A stretch of 64,000 nt of DNA from Kocuria sp. (GCF_030530945.1 NZ_JAUMTZ010000003.1:1-64000); one strand, 5' to 3'; shown: positions 24,710-35,953, counted from the stretch's first letter. The notes: generated by a model not told the origin, from the sequence alone. Made by a program: numbers and translations.

Positions 24710-26824
24710 GTGGCACTCGACGTGCTTACCGACCTCAAGAAGGTCCGCAACATCGGCATCATGGCTCACATCGATGCCGGTAAGACCACGACCACCGAAC
24801 GAATCCTGTTCTACACGGGCATCAACCACAAGCTCGGCGAGACGCACGACGGTGCCTCCACGATGGACTGGATGGCGCAGGAGCAGGAACGCGGCATCAC
24901 CATCACCTCCGCCGCGACCTCGTGCTACTGGCACGACTACCAGATCAACATCATCGACACCCCGGGCCACGTGGACTTCACGGTCGAGGTCGAGCGCTCC
25001 CTGCGCGTGCTCGACGGCGCCGTGGCGGTCTTCGACGGCAAGGAGGGCGTGGAGCCCCAGTCCGAGACAGTGTGGCGTCAGGCGGACAAGTACGAGGTCC
25101 CCCGCATCTGCTTCGTCAACAAGATGGACAAGCTCGGCGCGGACTTCTACTTCACCGTGGACACCATCAAGTCCCGTCTGGGTGCCACCCCGCTGGTTCT
25201 GCAGCTGCCCATCGGTGCCGAGAACGACTTCGTGGGCGTCATCGACCTGGTCACCATGAAGGCACTGGTCTGGGAGGGCGACTCCAAGGGCGACGTCTCC
25301 CTGGGTGCCAAGTACGAGACCCGCGAGATCCCCGAGGACCTCCAGGACCGCGCCGCGGAGTACCGCAACCAGCTGGTCGAGGCCGTCGCCGAGTCCGACG
25401 ACGACCTCATGGAGAAGTACCTCGGCGGCGAAGAGCTCACCGAGGACGAGATCAAGATGGGCGTGCGCAAGCTCACCATCTCCTCGGCCGCGTACCCCGT
25501 GCTGTGCGGCTCCGCGTTCAAGAACCGCGGTGTGCAGCCCATGCTCGACGCCGTGGTGGACTACCTGCCCTCCCCGCTGGACGTGGAGGACGTGCAGGGC
25601 CACTCCGTCAACGACGAGGAAGAGGTGCTCACCCGCACCGCCGACGCCAACGGCCCCTTCGCGGCCCTGGCGTTCAAGGTCGCGGCGCACCCGTTCTACG
25701 GCCAGCTGACCTACATCCGCGTGTACTCCGGCAAGGCCAAGGCCGGCGAGCAGGTGCTGAACTCCACCAAGGGCAAGCGCGAGCGCATCGGCAAGCTCTT
25801 CCAGATGCACTCCAACAAGGAGAACCCGGTGGAGGAGATCTCCGCCGGTCACATCTACGCCGCGATCGGGCTCAAGGACACCACCACGGGCGACACCCTG
25901 TGCGATCCCTCGAACCCCATCGTGCTGGAGTCCATGAGCTTCCCGAAGCCCGTGATCTTCGTGGCCATCGAGCCCAAGACCAAGGGTGACCAGGAGAAGC
26001 TCTCCACCGCCATCCAGAAGCTCTCCGCCGAGGACCCCACCTTCACGGTGTCCCTGAACGACGAGACCGGCCAGACCGAGATCGGCGGCATGGGCGAGCT
26101 GCACCTGGACATCCTGGTGGACCGCATGAAGCGCGAGTTCAAGGTCGAGGCCAACGTGGGCAAGCCCCAGGTGGCCTACCGCGAGACGATCAAGAAGGCC
26201 GTCGAGAAGGTCGACTACACCCACAAGAAGCAGACCGGCGGTTCCGGCCAGTTCGCCAAGGTGCAGGTCTCCTTCGAGCCGCTGCCCCTGGACGCCGAGG
26301 AGCTGTACGAGTTCGACAACGCCGTGACCGGTGGTCGCGTGCCGCGCGAGTACATCCCCTCCGTGGACCACGGCATCCAGGACGCCATGCAGCTGGGCAT
26401 CCTCGCCGGGTACCCGGTGGTGGGCGTGAAGGCCACCCTGATCGACGGTGCGTACCACGACGTCGACTCCTCGGAGATGGCGTTCAAGATCGCCGGCTCC
26501 ATGGTGTTCAAGGAGGGCGCGCGCCGCGCGAACCCGGTGCTGCTCGAGCCGCTCATGGCGGTCGAGGTGCGCACGCCGGAGGAGTACATGGGCGACGTCA
26601 TCGGCGACCTGAACTCCCGTCGCGGCCAGATCCAGTCCATGGAGGACGTCACGGGCGTGAAGCTCGTGCAGGCGCTGGTGCCCCTGTCCGAGATGTTCGG
26701 CTACATCGGCGACCTGCGTTCCAAGACCCAGGGACGTGCCGTGTACTCGATGCAGTTCGACAGCTACTCGGAGGTCCCCAAGGCCGTGGCCGAGGAGATC
26801 ATCCAGAAGAACCGCGGCGAGTGA
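24710..26824 (+). CDS. fusA: Elongation factor G
   Basis: EF-G drives ribosome translocation with GTP. The 704-residue protein has the G1 motif AHIDAGKTT (19-27), DTPGHVDF (83-90) and NKMD (137-140), followed by domains II-V, ending in the usual [16 protein letters not shown] region. The GTG start at 24710 has GAAGGGA upstream. It belongs to the str operon; tuf follows after 158 bp that hold a structured leader. Confidence 0.98.
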   Translation: MALDVLTDLKKVRNIGIMAHIDAGKTTTTERILFYTGINHKLGETHDGASTMDWMAQEQERGITITSAATSCYWHDYQINIIDTPGHVDFTVEVERSLRVLDGAVAVFDGKEGVEPQSETVWRQADKYEVPRICFVNKMDKLGADFYFTVDTIKSRLGATPLVLQLPIGAENDFVGVIDLVTMKALVWEGDSKGDVSLGAKYETREIPEDLQDRAAEYRNQLVEAVAESDDDLMEKYLGGEELTEDEIKMGVRKLTISSAAYPVLCGSAFKNRGVQPMLDAVVDYLPSPLDVEDVQGHSVNDEEEVLTRTADANGPFAALAFKVAAHPFYGQLTYIRVYSGKAKAGEQVLNSTKGKRERIGKLFQMHSNKENPVEEISAGHIYAAIGLKDTTTGDTLCDPSNPIVLESMSFPKPVIFVAIEPKTKGDQEKLSTAIQKLSAEDPTFTVSLNDETGQTEIGGMGELHLDILVDRMKREFKVEANVGKPQVAYRETIKKAVEKVDYTHKKQTGGSGQFAKVQVSFEPLPLDAEELYEFDNAVTGGRVPREYIPSVDHGIQDAMQLGILAGYPVVGVKATLIDGAYHDVDSSEMAFKIAGSMVFKEGARRANPVLLEPLMAVEVRTPEEYMGDVIGDLNSRRGQIQSMEDVTGVKLVQALVPLSEMFGYIGDLRSKTQGRAVYSMQFDSYSEVPKAVAEEIIQKNRGE

Positions 26825-26826
26825 GC

Positions 26827-26843
26827 CCCCGGGGTTCGCCCCG
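26827..26843 (+). terminator. Hairpin after fusA
   Basis: CCGGGG and CCCCGG enclose a TTCG loop, 3 bp after the fusA stop. It is short and is followed by AATTTCAG; it could be a weak terminator. Confidence 0.4.
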
Positions 26844-26847
26844 GAAT

Positions 26848-26877
26848 TTCAGTAAATTCGTAATCCAGAAGTAGACT
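26848..26877 (+). promoter_or_regulatory. Possible promoter for tuf
   Basis: TAGACT (26872-26877) is a common actinobacterial -10 form. TTCAGT at 26848-26853 is a weak -35 with an 18-nt spacer. The same nonamer TAGACTTGC occurs before secY. Confidence 0.4.
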
Positions 26878-26954
26878 TGCACAGGTTTCGACACGCTCAG
26901 CGCCGACGCGCTGCGGTCCCCAGGCTCCGTGGTCCGGAGCAGTCGAGCAAGTCT
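26873..26954 (+). other. Structured leader before tuf
   Basis: AGACTTGC (26873-26880) can pair with GCAAGTCT (26947-26954). Between them lie two internal hairpins, CAGCG/CGCTG (about 26898-26913) and GCTCCG/CGGAGC (26924-26940). Together they make a possible junction structure 28 bp before the tuf start. No known class is recognised. The outer 5' arm overlaps the suggested -10 box, so promoter and fold cannot both be right as drawn. Confidence 0.4.
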
Positions 26955-26982
26955 CACCTCAATGTTCTAGGAGGAACACACC

Positions 26983-28173
<1,191 letters not shown>

Positions 28174-28211
28174 GTGCCGATGATCCGGTGAGGCGTTGAG
28201 CCTCGCCGCAT

Positions 28212-28249
28212 CGAAGCCCCGCGCGTCCACTGTGGCGTGCGGGGCTTCG
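28212..28249 (+). terminator. Terminator after tuf
   Basis: CGAAGCCCCGC (28212-28222) and GCGGGGCTTCG (28239-28249) form a perfect 11-bp stem with a 16-nt loop. Confidence 0.7.
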
Positions 28250-28311
28250 TCGTACCCGGCGTGCACCACGACTCGGAGGGCCGGCGCGGTGGGGGAGGAC
28301 TCCCGCCCTGT

Positions 28312-28340
28312 TTGCACCCTGGTGCATCCTCTGGCAGAAT
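28312..28340 (+). promoter_or_regulatory. Promoter for the S10 operon
   Basis: TTGCAC (28312-28317), 17 nt, then CAGAAT (28335-28340). Spacing is ideal and no other good promoter is seen before rpsJ. Confidence 0.6.
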
Positions 28341-28346
28341 GGTCGC

Positions 28347-28690
28347 TGTTGTTCGCTCGGCGGTGCGAGAAATCGCGCCCCCAGGACGGACGTCGGAACC
28401 ACGGCGAGAACCGGGTGCAGAGCAGGTGCGCAGCCGAAGCAAGCGCCATGGGCTCCGCACGGCGCGACCGCACCGCGGACAACCACTTTCACCGGCACCG
28501 GGTCACTGTGTGGACTCGGCCGCGTCGCCACTGCGCGACACGCCCGAGTTCGGGTGCCGGAGCCCCGGCAGGGTGAGGAACCCGGAACACCTCCGGATTC
28601 AGCCTGTGCGAGGTGGCGTGGACCACGCCGAACACAAGGAGTCACGGACTCCATACAGGGAAGTACTTGAAGAAAGAGAGTCACGACGCC
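28347..28690 (+). other. Long S10-operon leader
   Basis: About 340 nt of untranslated RNA is expected between the promoter and rpsJ. It contains several short paired segments, for example CCGGAG (28557-28562) with CTCCGG (28591-28596). No gene and no recognised RNA class is seen. The length suits autogenous control of the operon, but that is inference. Confidence 0.4.
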
Positions 28691-28999
28691 ATGGCGGGAC
28701 AAAAAATCCGCATCCGGCTGAAGTCCTATGACCACGAGGTCATCGACGTCTCGGCCCGGAAGATCGTTGAGACGGTGACGCGCGCAGGTGCCACGGTGGT
28801 GGGACCCGTTCCGCTGCCCACCGAGAAGAATGTGTACTGCGTGATCCGCTCGCCGCACAAGTACAAGGACAGCCGTGAGCACTTCGAGATGCGCACGCAC
28901 AAGCGGCTGATCGACATCATCGACCCCACGCCCAAGGCCGTCGACTCGCTCATGCGTCTCGACCTGCCCGCTGACGTGAACATCGAAATCAAGCTGTAA
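28691..28999 (+). CDS. rpsJ: 30S ribosomal protein uS10 (NusE)
   Basis: uS10 is part of the 30S head and, as NusE, of transcription antitermination complexes. The 102-residue product starts [19 protein letters not shown] and contains the [13 protein letters not shown] segment. The ATG at 28691 gives the family's usual N terminus; the upstream purine stretch AAAGAGAG is a mediocre ribosome-binding site. It is the first gene of the eleven-gene S10 operon. Confidence 0.98.
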
Positions 29000-29015
29000 A
29001 AAGGATCGCACCCCA

Positions 29016-29672
29016 ATGACTACCACTTTCGAACGCCAGGTGAAGGGCCTGCTGGGCACCAAGCTCGGCATGACCCAGGTCTGGGACGAGAACGGGAAGT
29101 TCGTGCCGGTGACCGTGGTCAAGGCCGACTCCAACGTCGTGACGCAGCTGCGCAACGAGGACAAGGACGGCTACAACGCCGTGCAGATCGGCTTCGGTGC
29201 GATCGATCCCCGCAAGGTGACCAAGCCCCTGGCCGGTCACTTCGCCGCTGCCGGCGTGACGCCCCGCCGCCACGTCGTCGAACTGCGTACTTCCGACGCC
29301 GCCGCCTACGAGCTCGGGCAGGAACTGTCCGTCGAGCTCTTCGAGGCTGGCTCCAAGGTCGACGTGGTCGGCACCACCAAGGGCAAGGGCACCGCCGGTG
29401 TCATGAAGCGTCACGGCTTCTCCGGCGTGGGCGCCTCCCACGGTGCGCACAAGAACCACCGCAAGCCGGGTTCCATCGGCGGCGCGTCGTACCCCGCTCG
29501 CGTGTTCAAGGGCATGCGCATGGCCGGTCGGATGGGCAACGCCCGTCACACCACCATGAACCTGACCGTGCACGCGGTTGACGCCGAGAACTCCCTGCTG
29601 CTCATCAAGGGTGCCCTGCCGGGCCCCAAGGGTTCGGTCGTCCTCGTCCGTTCCACCGTGAAGGGAGCTTGA
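29016..29672 (+). CDS. rplC: 50S ribosomal protein uL3
   Basis: uL3 is an early-assembly protein whose long loop reaches the peptidyl-transferase centre. The 218-residue protein starts [15 protein letters not shown] and contains the [23 protein letters not shown] basic region in the middle. AAGGA at 29001-29005 precedes the ATG. It lies 16 bp after rpsJ. Confidence 0.98.
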   Translation: MTTTFERQVKGLLGTKLGMTQVWDENGKFVPVTVVKADSNVVTQLRNEDKDGYNAVQIGFGAIDPRKVTKPLAGHFAAAGVTPRRHVVELRTSDAAAYELGQELSVELFEAGSKVDVVGTTKGKGTAGVMKRHGFSGVGASHGAHKNHRKPGSIGGASYPARVFKGMRMAGRMGNARHTTMNLTVHAVDAENSLLLIKGALPGPKGSVVLVRSTVKGA

Positions 29673-29677
29673 TACCC

Positions 29678-30298
29678 ATGGCAACTGAAACCGTCAACGT
29701 CGAGCTGCCCGCTGAGATCTTCGACGCGCAGACCAATGTGGCGCTGCTGCACCAGGTCGTCGTCGCGCAGCTGGCCGCCGCCCGTCAGGGCACGCACAAG
29801 ACCAAGACCCGCGCCGAGGTCTCCGGCGCCGGCCGCAAGCCGTTCAAGCAGAAGGGCACCGGCCGGGCTCGTCAGGGCTCCATCCGCGCCCCTCACATGA
29901 CCGGTGGTGGCGTGGTGCACGGCCCCACGCCGCGTGACTACTCCCAGCGCACGCCCAAGAAGATGAAGGCGGCTGCCCTGCGCGGTGCCCTCTCCGACCG
30001 GGCCCGCAACGGCCGCATCCACGTGGTCGCCGAGCTGGGTGGCTCGCAGCCGTCCACCAAGGCCGCCAAGGAGGCGCTGCGCTCGATCTCCGAGCGCAAG
30101 AACCTGCTGGTCGTGCTGGGCCGCGGCGAGGACAACGCCGCGCTGTCCGTGCGCAACCTGGTGAACGTGCACGCGGTGTACGCCGATCAGCTCAACACGT
30201 ACGACGTGCTGGTCTCGGACGACGTGGTCTTCACCAAGGCCGCCTACGACTCGTTCGTCGCAGCCGCGTCCGGTAGCAAGCAGGAGGACGCCAAGTGA
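29678..30298 (+). CDS. rplD: 50S ribosomal protein uL4
   Basis: uL4 lines the exit tunnel and in some bacteria regulates the S10 operon. The 206-residue product has the [21 protein letters not shown] tunnel-loop region and the C-terminal [13 protein letters not shown] helix. The ATG at 29678 is chosen over a TTG at 29669 because it gives the standard [11 protein letters not shown] start; AGGGAG lies at 29662-29667. Its stop overlaps the rplW GTG. Confidence 0.97.
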   Translation: MATETVNVELPAEIFDAQTNVALLHQVVVAQLAAARQGTHKTKTRAEVSGAGRKPFKQKGTGRARQGSIRAPHMTGGGVVHGPTPRDYSQRTPKKMKAAALRGALSDRARNGRIHVVAELGGSQPSTKAAKEALRSISERKNLLVVLGRGEDNAALSVRNLVNVHAVYADQLNTYDVLVSDDVVFTKAAYDSFVAAASGSKQEDAK

Positions 30299-30600
30299 GC
30301 GCCATCTACAACAAGGACCCGCGCGACGTCATCATCCGTCCCGTGGTCTCCGAGAAGTCCTACGGCCTGATCGACGAGGGCAAATACACCTTCCAGGTGG
30401 ACCCCTCGGCGAACAAGACCGAGATCAAGTACGCGATCGAGCAGATCTTCGGCGTGAAGGTCGCGTCCATCAACACTCTCAACCGACCCGGCAAGCGCAA
30501 GCGCACTCGCTTCGGCTGGGGACAGCGGAAGGCCACCAAGCGTGCCGTCGTGTCCCTTCGGGAAGGCTCCATCGACATCTTCGGCGGTCCGCTCTCCTGA
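30295..30600 (+). CDS. rplW: 50S ribosomal protein uL23
   Basis: uL23 sits at the tunnel exit and docks trigger factor and the signal recognition particle. The 101-residue protein starts [22 protein letters not shown] and has the [18 protein letters not shown] basic loop. It starts at a GTG that overlaps the rplD stop (GTGA), so it is translationally coupled. Confidence 0.97.
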   Translation: MSAIYNKDPRDVIIRPVVSEKSYGLIDEGKYTFQVDPSANKTEIKYAIEQIFGVKVASINTLNRPGKRKRTRFGWGQRKATKRAVVSLREGSIDIFGGPLS

Positions 30601-30631
30601 GCGGAGACCACTTTAACGAGGAACTCAAAAC

Positions 30632-31471
30632 ATGGCTATCCGTAAGCACAAGCCGACAACCCCGGGCCGTCGTGGCTCGTCGGTTGCGGACTTCGTAGAA
30701 ATCACGCGCACCACACCCGAGAAGTCCCTGGTGCGTCCGCTGCCCAAGAAGGGCGGGCGCAACAACACGGGCCGCATCACCACCCGTCACAAGGGCGGTG
30801 GGCACAAGCGCCAGTACCGCGTGATCGACTTCCGTCGTCACGACAAGGACGGTGTGGACGCCAAGGTCGCGCACATCGAGTACGACCCGAACCGCACCGC
30901 GCGCATCGCGCTGCTGCACTACGTGGACGGCACCAAGCGCTACATCATCGCGCCCAACCGCCTGAAGCAGGGCGACGTGGTGGAGTCCGGCCCCAACGCG
31001 GACATCAAGCCGGGCAACAACCTCCCGCTGCGCAACATCCCCGTGGGCACCGTGCTCCACGCCGTGGAGCTGCGCCCGGGCGGCGGCGCCAAGCTCGCCC
31101 GTTCCGCCGGTGCCTCCGTGCAGCTGGTGGCCCGCGAGGGCAAGTACGGCCAGCTGCGCCTGCCCTCCGGTGAGATCCGCAACGTGGACGTGCGCTGCCG
31201 CGCGACCATCGGCGAGGTCGGCAACGCCGAGCAGTCGAACATCAACTGGGGCAAGGCCGGCCGCAACCGCTGGAAGGGCATCCGCCCGACCGTCCGCGGC
31301 GTCGTGATGAACCCGGTGGACCACCCCCACGGTGGTGGTGAGGGCAAGACCTCCGGTGGACGTCACCCGGTCAACCCCAATGGCAAGCCCGAGGGACGCA
31401 CCCGTCGCCCCAACAAGGAAAGCGACAAGCTCATCGTGCGTCGTCGCCGTACCGGCAAGAACAAGCGCTAA
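30632..31471 (+). CDS. rplB: 50S ribosomal protein uL2
   Basis: uL2 is needed for subunit joining and peptidyl transfer. The 279-residue product contains the central barrel and the C-terminal [19 protein letters not shown] segment with the conserved histidine. CGAGGAA precedes the ATG by 8 nt. It lies in the usual rplW-rplB-rpsS order. Confidence 0.98.
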   Translation: MAIRKHKPTTPGRRGSSVADFVEITRTTPEKSLVRPLPKKGGRNNTGRITTRHKGGGHKRQYRVIDFRRHDKDGVDAKVAHIEYDPNRTARIALLHYVDGTKRYIIAPNRLKQGDVVESGPNADIKPGNNLPLRNIPVGTVLHAVELRPGGGAKLARSAGASVQLVAREGKYGQLRLPSGEIRNVDVRCRATIGEVGNAEQSNINWGKAGRNRWKGIRPTVRGVVMNPVDHPHGGGEGKTSGGRHPVNPNGKPEGRTRRPNKESDKLIVRRRRTGKNKR

Positions 31472-31483
31472 GGAGCCTGACTA

Positions 31484-31765
31484 ATGCCACGCAGCCTCAA
31501 GAAGGGCCCTTTCGTTGATCAGCACCTCTTCGTGAAGGTCGCCAGGGAGAACGAGAAGGGCACCAAGAACGTCATCAAGACGTGGTCCCGCCGCTCGATG
31601 ATCATCCCCGACATGCTCGGCCACACGATCGCCGTGCACGACGGACGCAAGCACGTTCCGGTCTTCATCACGGAGTCGATGGTCGGCCACAAGCTCGGCG
31701 AATTCGCTCCCACCCGCACGTTCCGCGGCCATGTGAAGGACGACAAGAAGGGCAAGCGTCGCTGA
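31484..31765 (+). CDS. rpsS: 30S ribosomal protein uS19
   Basis: uS19 is in the 30S head beside the A-site finger bridge. The 93-residue protein starts [15 protein letters not shown] and has the signature [21 protein letters not shown] block and the [14 protein letters not shown] tail. AAGGAG lies at 31471-31476, overlapping the rplB stop. Confidence 0.98.
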   Translation: MPRSLKKGPFVDQHLFVKVARENEKGTKNVIKTWSRRSMIIPDMLGHTIAVHDGRKHVPVFITESMVGHKLGEFAPTRTFRGHVKDDKKGKRR

Positions 31766-31818
31766 CCCCACGGGGTGAGCACGTTGCACTTCTTCGACAA
31801 GACGAGAGAAGGAAAGCA

Positions 31819-32184
31819 ATGGAAGCCAAGGCATCTGCGCGCTACATCCGCGTGACGCCTATGAAGGCCCGGCGCGTCGTCAACCTGATTCGTGGCCAGC
31901 AGGCGAATGAGGCATTGGCGATTCTGAAGTTTGCCCCCCAGGCAGCTTCGGAGCCGGTGTTCAAGGTTCTCGAATCCGCCGTGGCCAACGCCCGGCAGAA
32001 GGCCGATCGTGACGGCCTCGCGTTCAAGCCGGAGGACCTCGTGGTCTCTGCGGCCTTCGTGGACGAGGGACCCACCATGAAGCGGTTCCAGCCGCGTGCC
32101 CAGGGCCGTGCGTACCGCATCAACAAGCGCACGAGCCACGTGACCGTGGTCGTGGCGACCCCGGAGAAGGAGGAGGTCCGCTAA
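31819..32184 (+). CDS. rplV: 50S ribosomal protein uL22
   Basis: uL22 has a beta-hairpin that reaches into the exit tunnel near uL4, where macrolide-resistance changes occur. The 121-residue product starts [20 protein letters not shown] and has the [14 protein letters not shown] hairpin tip. GAAGGAAA precedes the ATG. Its 3' end holds the strong ribosome-binding site of rpsC. Confidence 0.97.
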   Translation: MEAKASARYIRVTPMKARRVVNLIRGQQANEALAILKFAPQAASEPVFKVLESAVANARQKADRDGLAFKPEDLVVSAAFVDEGPTMKRFQPRAQGRAYRINKRTSHVTVVVATPEKEEVR

Positions 32185-33021
32185 GTGGGACAGAAAATCA
32201 ACCCCAACGGATTCCGTCTGGGCATCACCACCGACCACGTCTCGCACTGGTACTCCGACTCGCACCAGAAGGGTCAGCAGTACAAGGACTACATCCGCGA
32301 GGACGTGAAGATCCGCGAGCTCATGTCCAAGGGCATGGACCGCGCCGGCATCTCCAAGGTCGAGATCGAGCGCACCCGTGACCGTGTCCGCGTGGACATC
32401 CACACGGCGCGTCCGGGCATCGTCATCGGTCGCCGCGGCGCCGAGGCCGACCGCATCCGCGGTGAGCTCGAAAAGCTCACCGGCAAGCAGATCCAGCTGA
32501 ACATCCTCGAGGTCAAGAACCCCGAGATCGACGCTCAGCTGGTGGCGCAGGGTGTCGCCGAGCAGCTCGCCTCCCGCGTGGCGTTCCGCCGCGCCATGAA
32601 GAAGGCCATCCAGTCCGCGCAGCGCGCGGGCGCCAAGGGCATCCGCATCCAGTGCGCCGGCCGCCTGGGCGGCGCCGAGATGTCCCGCTCGGAGTTCTAC
32701 CGCGAAGGCCGTGTGCCCCTGCACACCCTGCGCGCGAACATCGACTACGGCTTCTTCGAGGCGAAGACCACCTTCGGCCGCATCGGTGTGAAGGTCTGGG
32801 TCTACAAGGGCGATCTCACCGACAAGGAACTGGCCGCCCAGCAGGCCGCTGCTCCGTCCTCGCGCGGGCGCAACGACCGTCGCGGTGGCGGCGGAGGCGG
32901 CGAGCGTCGTCGTCGCCCGAATGATCGTAACGACCGTGGCGGACGCCGTGAGCGCGACTCCGCCGCTGCCCCGCAGCAGAGCACCGCTGCGGAGGCGACC
33001 AACGCAGAGGGTGGTAAGTAA
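32185..33021 (+). CDS. rpsC: 30S ribosomal protein uS3 with charged C-terminal tail
   Basis: uS3 is at the mRNA entry channel and has helicase-related activity with uS4 and uS5. The core contains the KH domain with the [11 protein letters not shown] loop and the KVWVYKGD C-terminal strand. The 278-residue length exceeds the 233 residues of E. coli. The extra tail (about residues 225-278) is rich in Arg, Gly, Asp and Asn. It starts at a GTG directly after the rplV stop with AAGGAGGAGGT upstream. Confidence 0.97.
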   Translation: MGQKINPNGFRLGITTDHVSHWYSDSHQKGQQYKDYIREDVKIRELMSKGMDRAGISKVEIERTRDRVRVDIHTARPGIVIGRRGAEADRIRGELEKLTGKQIQLNILEVKNPEIDAQLVAQGVAEQLASRVAFRRAMKKAIQSAQRAGAKGIRIQCAGRLGGAEMSRSEFYREGRVPLHTLRANIDYGFFEAKTTFGRIGVKVWVYKGDLTDKELAAQQAAAPSSRGRNDRRGGGGGGERRRRPNDRNDRGGRRERDSAAAPQQSTAAEATNAEGGK

Positions 33022-33437
33022 TGCTCATCCCACGTCGTGTGAAGTTCCGCAAGCAGCACCACCCGCGCCGTCGGGGACAGGCCAAGGGCGGAACCCAGGT
33101 CACGTTCGGTGAGTGGGGCATCCAGGCGCTGAGCCCGGCCTACGTCACGAACCGTCAGATCGAGGCCGCGCGTATCGCCATGACCCGTCACATCAAGCGT
33201 GGCGGCAAGGTCTGGATCAACATCTACCCGGACCGTCCCCTGACCAAGAAGCCCGCCGAGACCCGCATGGGTTCCGGTAAGGGTTCCCCCGAGTGGTGGA
33301 TCGCCAACGTCAAGCCCGGACGCATCATGTTCGAGATCTCCGGCGTGAGCGAGGAAGTGGCGCGTGAGGCGCTGCGTCTGGCAATCCACAAGCTCCCGAT
33401 GAAGGCACGCATCGTGCGTCGCGAAGGCGGTGAATGA
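33021..33437 (+). CDS. rplP: 50S ribosomal protein uL16
   Basis: uL16 joins late in 50S assembly and contacts the A-site tRNA. The 138-residue protein starts [17 protein letters not shown] and has the [20 protein letters not shown] signature. Its ATG shares a base with the rpsC stop (TAATG). Confidence 0.98.
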   Translation: MLIPRRVKFRKQHHPRRRGQAKGGTQVTFGEWGIQALSPAYVTNRQIEAARIAMTRHIKRGGKVWINIYPDRPLTKKPAETRMGSGKGSPEWWIANVKPGRIMFEISGVSEEVAREALRLAIHKLPMKARIVRREGGE

Positions 33438-33440
33438 TCA

Positions 33441-33737
33441 ATGGCTATTGGATCCAAGGATCTGAACATGGACAACCTCGCGGCTCTTGACACCGGTGCC
33501 CTCACCGACCAGCTGCGCAAGTCCAAGGAAGAGCTGTTCAACCTGCGCTTCCAGGCCGCGACCGGTCAGCTCGAGAGCAACGGGCGTCTCAAGTCCGTCA
33601 AGCGGGACATCGCCCGGATCTACACCGTTCTGCGTGAGCGCGAGCTGGGGATCCGCGAGGACGTGGCGCCGGCTGCCGGGACGACCGAGAAGAAGGCCTC
33701 GAAGAAGGCTGCCAAGTCTGAGGATGATGCCAAGTGA
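33441..33737 (+). CDS. rpmC: 50S ribosomal protein uL29 with C-terminal extension
   Basis: uL29 lies at the tunnel exit next to uL23. The helical-hairpin core is at about residues 10-75 ([20 protein letters not shown], then [16 protein letters not shown]). The protein has 98 residues, longer than the 60-80 usual in the family, because of a Lys/Ala/Glu-rich tail ending [11 protein letters not shown]. It lies between rplP and rpsQ and its stop overlaps the rpsQ GTG. Confidence 0.96.
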   Translation: MAIGSKDLNMDNLAALDTGALTDQLRKSKEELFNLRFQAATGQLESNGRLKSVKRDIARIYTVLRERELGIREDVAPAAGTTEKKASKKAAKSEDDAK

Positions 33738-34021
33738 GCGAGCAGGTCAACAACGAAGCGGCCGCGGCCGAGCGCGGTGACCGCAAGTCCCGCCAGGGCT
33801 ACGTGGTCTCCGACAAGATGGACAAGACCGTGGTGGTCCAGGTCGAGGATCGCGTGAAGCACGCGCTCTACGGCAAGGTGCTGCGCAAGTCCAAGCGGGT
33901 GAAGGCCCACGACGAGCAGAACTCCTGCGGCGTCGGGGACCTCGTGCGGATCGTCGAGACCCGCCCCCTGTCCGCCAACAAGACCTGGCGGATCGTGGAG
34001 ATCGTGGAGAAGGCCAAGTAG
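33734..34021 (+). CDS. rpsQ: 30S ribosomal protein uS17
   Basis: uS17 is a primary 16S rRNA-binding protein. The 95-residue product has the OB-fold core with [22 protein letters not shown] and the signature [20 protein letters not shown]. It starts at a GTG overlapping the rpmC stop and ends the S10 operon; a terminator follows. Confidence 0.98.
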   Translation: MSEQVNNEAAAAERGDRKSRQGYVVSDKMDKTVVVQVEDRVKHALYGKVLRKSKRVKAHDEQNSCGVGDLVRIVETRPLSANKTWRIVEIVEKAK

Positions 34022-34041
34022 GCCCCATCCAGTGATCCTGT

Positions 34042-34085
34042 GACGAGGGCCCTGATCCGGTGCAGCCGGGTCGGGGCCCTTCGTC
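34042..34085 (+). terminator. Terminator of the S10 operon
   Basis: GACGAGGGCCC (34042-34052) pairs with GGGCCCTTCGTC (34074-34085) with a small bulge around a long loop, 21 bp after the rpsQ stop. Confidence 0.6.
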
Positions 34086-34147
34086 GTCCCCGAAGGCGGT
34101 TCCGTGTGCGGAGCCCCGCCAGTTTTCGAGAGCAGGGAGGACGTCCC

Positions 34148-35446
34148 GTGACCGCCACACCCGAGCAGCGCCGGCCCCCGAAGGTTCCGCGCCCCACGCC
34201 GGTGCCCCGCGTGACCGGCCCGACCGTGCGCGGCTGGGAGCGCGCCCTGGCCGCGGGCGGCGCGGAGGCCCGCGCGGTGCGGGACGAGATCGCCGCGGTC
34301 CTGGCCGGGGGCACTCCGCTGTGCGAGCACGAGGACGTCCCCGCCGGAGAGCCCTCTCGGCGCATTGTCACGTTCCTGTTCGAGGACCCGCACGCCACCG
34401 ACGTCCTGCTCTTCGCCAACCGCCTCACGGACGAGTCCTCGCTCTCCGAGTGCCTGATGCGGCGGCTGCCGGGCACGAACGTGTGGCACGTCGGGTTCCG
34501 GATGCGCGCCTCCTGGCGGGCGTCCTACTGCTTCCTGCCCGTGCGTCCCGGGCAGCCCGCGCCGTGGGAGGTGGGCGGGGACCACGTGCGGCTGCGCGCG
34601 GCGCTGGACCGCGGCGTCGTCGACCCCCGCAACCCGCACACCTGCCCCACCCAGCTCGGACGGGAGATGAGCGTGGTCGCCCTGGACCGGGCCCCGTGCT
34701 CGCCGTGGCCGGTGCGCCCGGACCCCGCGGCCGCGACGCCGCGGTGGGAGACGGCGGACGGCGGGCTGCGCGTGACGGTCCAGCCCGTGCGGGCGCCGGG
34801 TGCGGCGGGGGAGCGGGAGGCGGCCACGGTGCTCGTGCTCGACGGCCAGGTGTGGCTCGCCCAGGGTCTCGTGGCCGCGGTGCGCTCCGCCGTCGCGGAC
34901 GGTGCCCTGCGGCCCGTCACGCTCGTGCTCGTGGACTCCGGTGGTCGGGACCGCCGCTGGGCCGAGCTGGACGGGACCTCGGGCTTCGAGGACCGCCTCG
35001 CGGACCGGTTCCTGCCGTGGCTCGCCGCGCACCACGGGGTGTCCCGCGATCCGCGGCGCGTGGCCGTGGTGGGTCAGAGCCTCGGGGGTCTCACCGCGCT
35101 GCTGTGCGCGCTGCGGCGCCCGGACGCGGTGGGCCGGGCCGTCTCCCAGTCCGCCTCGCTGTGGCAGCGTGCCCCCTTCGACGCGGTGCGCGCCGCCCTC
35201 GCCGCGGACGACGCCGCCGGGCTGGCGGACACGCGCATCGTCGCCGAGGTGGGGGAGCATGAGTGGGTTCTCACCGGCCCGCACGACGAGTTCGCCCGGG
35301 TGCTGGCCGAGACCCCGGCCCGGCTGGGCCTGCGGCGCTACGACGGCGGTCACGACTGGGCCTGCTGGCGCGAGTCGCTCGTGCCGGCCCTCGTGGAGCT
35401 CTTCTCGGGCGAGGGACACGCAGCTGCCGCCGAGTGCCGCGCGTAG
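34148..35446 (+). CDS. Enterochelin-esterase-like (Fes family) alpha/beta hydrolase
   Basis: The 432-residue protein matches the Fes family. It has an N-terminal Fes-type domain with VTFLFEDPHATDVLLFANRL (74-93) and the WHVGFRMRASWRASYCFLP block (113-131), then an alpha/beta-hydrolase domain with the nucleophile elbow GQSLGG (Ser311) and the catalytic-type GGHDW (His402). Family members hydrolyse ferric-siderophore esters in the cytoplasm; there is no signal peptide here. GTG 34148 is chosen because GGGAGGA lies at 34136-34142. It sits between the S10 and spc operons, an unusual place, and no siderophore or transport gene is near. The true substrate is unknown. Confidence 0.82.
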   Translation: MTATPEQRRPPKVPRPTPVPRVTGPTVRGWERALAAGGAEARAVRDEIAAVLAGGTPLCEHEDVPAGEPSRRIVTFLFEDPHATDVLLFANRLTDESSLSECLMRRLPGTNVWHVGFRMRASWRASYCFLPVRPGQPAPWEVGGDHVRLRAALDRGVVDPRNPHTCPTQLGREMSVVALDRAPCSPWPVRPDPAAATPRWETADGGLRVTVQPVRAPGAAGEREAATVLVLDGQVWLAQGLVAAVRSAVADGALRPVTLVLVDSGGRDRRWAELDGTSGFEDRLADRFLPWLAAHHGVSRDPRRVAVVGQSLGGLTALLCALRRPDAVGRAVSQSASLWQRAPFDAVRAALAADDAAGLADTRIVAEVGEHEWVLTGPHDEFARVLAETPARLGLRRYDGGHDWACWRESLVPALVELFSGEGHAAAAECRA

Positions 35447-35526
35447 TGGGCGGGGAGCGCCGGTGGCCCGCCGAGGGAGCGTCCACGGTGGCAACGGGGA
35501 GGCAAGGCAGTCCGACGGGCCAGGAC

Positions 35527-35555
35527 TGGAGTTCCGGGTTCCCACGCGGTAGAGT
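35527..35555 (+). promoter_or_regulatory. Possible promoter for the spc operon
   Basis: TAGAGT (35550-35555) is a good -10. TGGAGT 17 nt upstream is a weak -35. The box lies just after the esterase gene and about 400 nt before rplN. Confidence 0.35.
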
Positions 35556-35561
35556 AGGCCG

Positions 35562-35953
35562 GTACGCGTGTCGACGCACGTGTGCCCTTCTCTGGCTTCG
35601 ACCCTGCTGAGTCAGAATCCTCGCGCCGATCCGTCCGTGCAAGCACGGACCAGGACCGGCCGCAAGCCCCCGCACACGCGTGCGGGCGTGGCAGCGCACC
35701 GTCCTCGACGGTGCGCACGCTGCGAGAACTTGCCCGTTGATTCTGCGCTCAGACACGAATCCGGGCAGGGCAGCAGGGCGGATTGCTCCGCCCCTCACGT
35801 GCGGTCTCCGCGTACGAACTCCGCGCAGTGCCTCGGGCCCCTCCTACGGCTTCGGGGAGGACCACGGCGTGGAGCGTTCACACGACCACCGTTCCGCAAG
35901 GCTCGACATTCAGTGGGTTTGGATGAGAACCGGCGCGACGACAGGAGTATTCA
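35562..35953 (+). other. Structured leader before rplN
   Basis: About 390 nt lie between the likely promoter and rplN, with no credible gene. Two hairpins stand side by side: CCCGCAC/GTGCGGG with loop ACGC (35669-35686), and a perfect 10-bp stem GCGCACCGTC/GACGGTGCGC with loop CTC (35694-35716). The second is flanked by GCAG and CTGC, which could extend it. This may be an autogenous control element; no known class is recognised. Confidence 0.4.

Noticed and set aside
34148..35446. Esterase as a broken or split gene
   Set aside because: The frame is complete, with N-terminal Fes domain, Ser nucleophile and catalytic His in place and a good start site.
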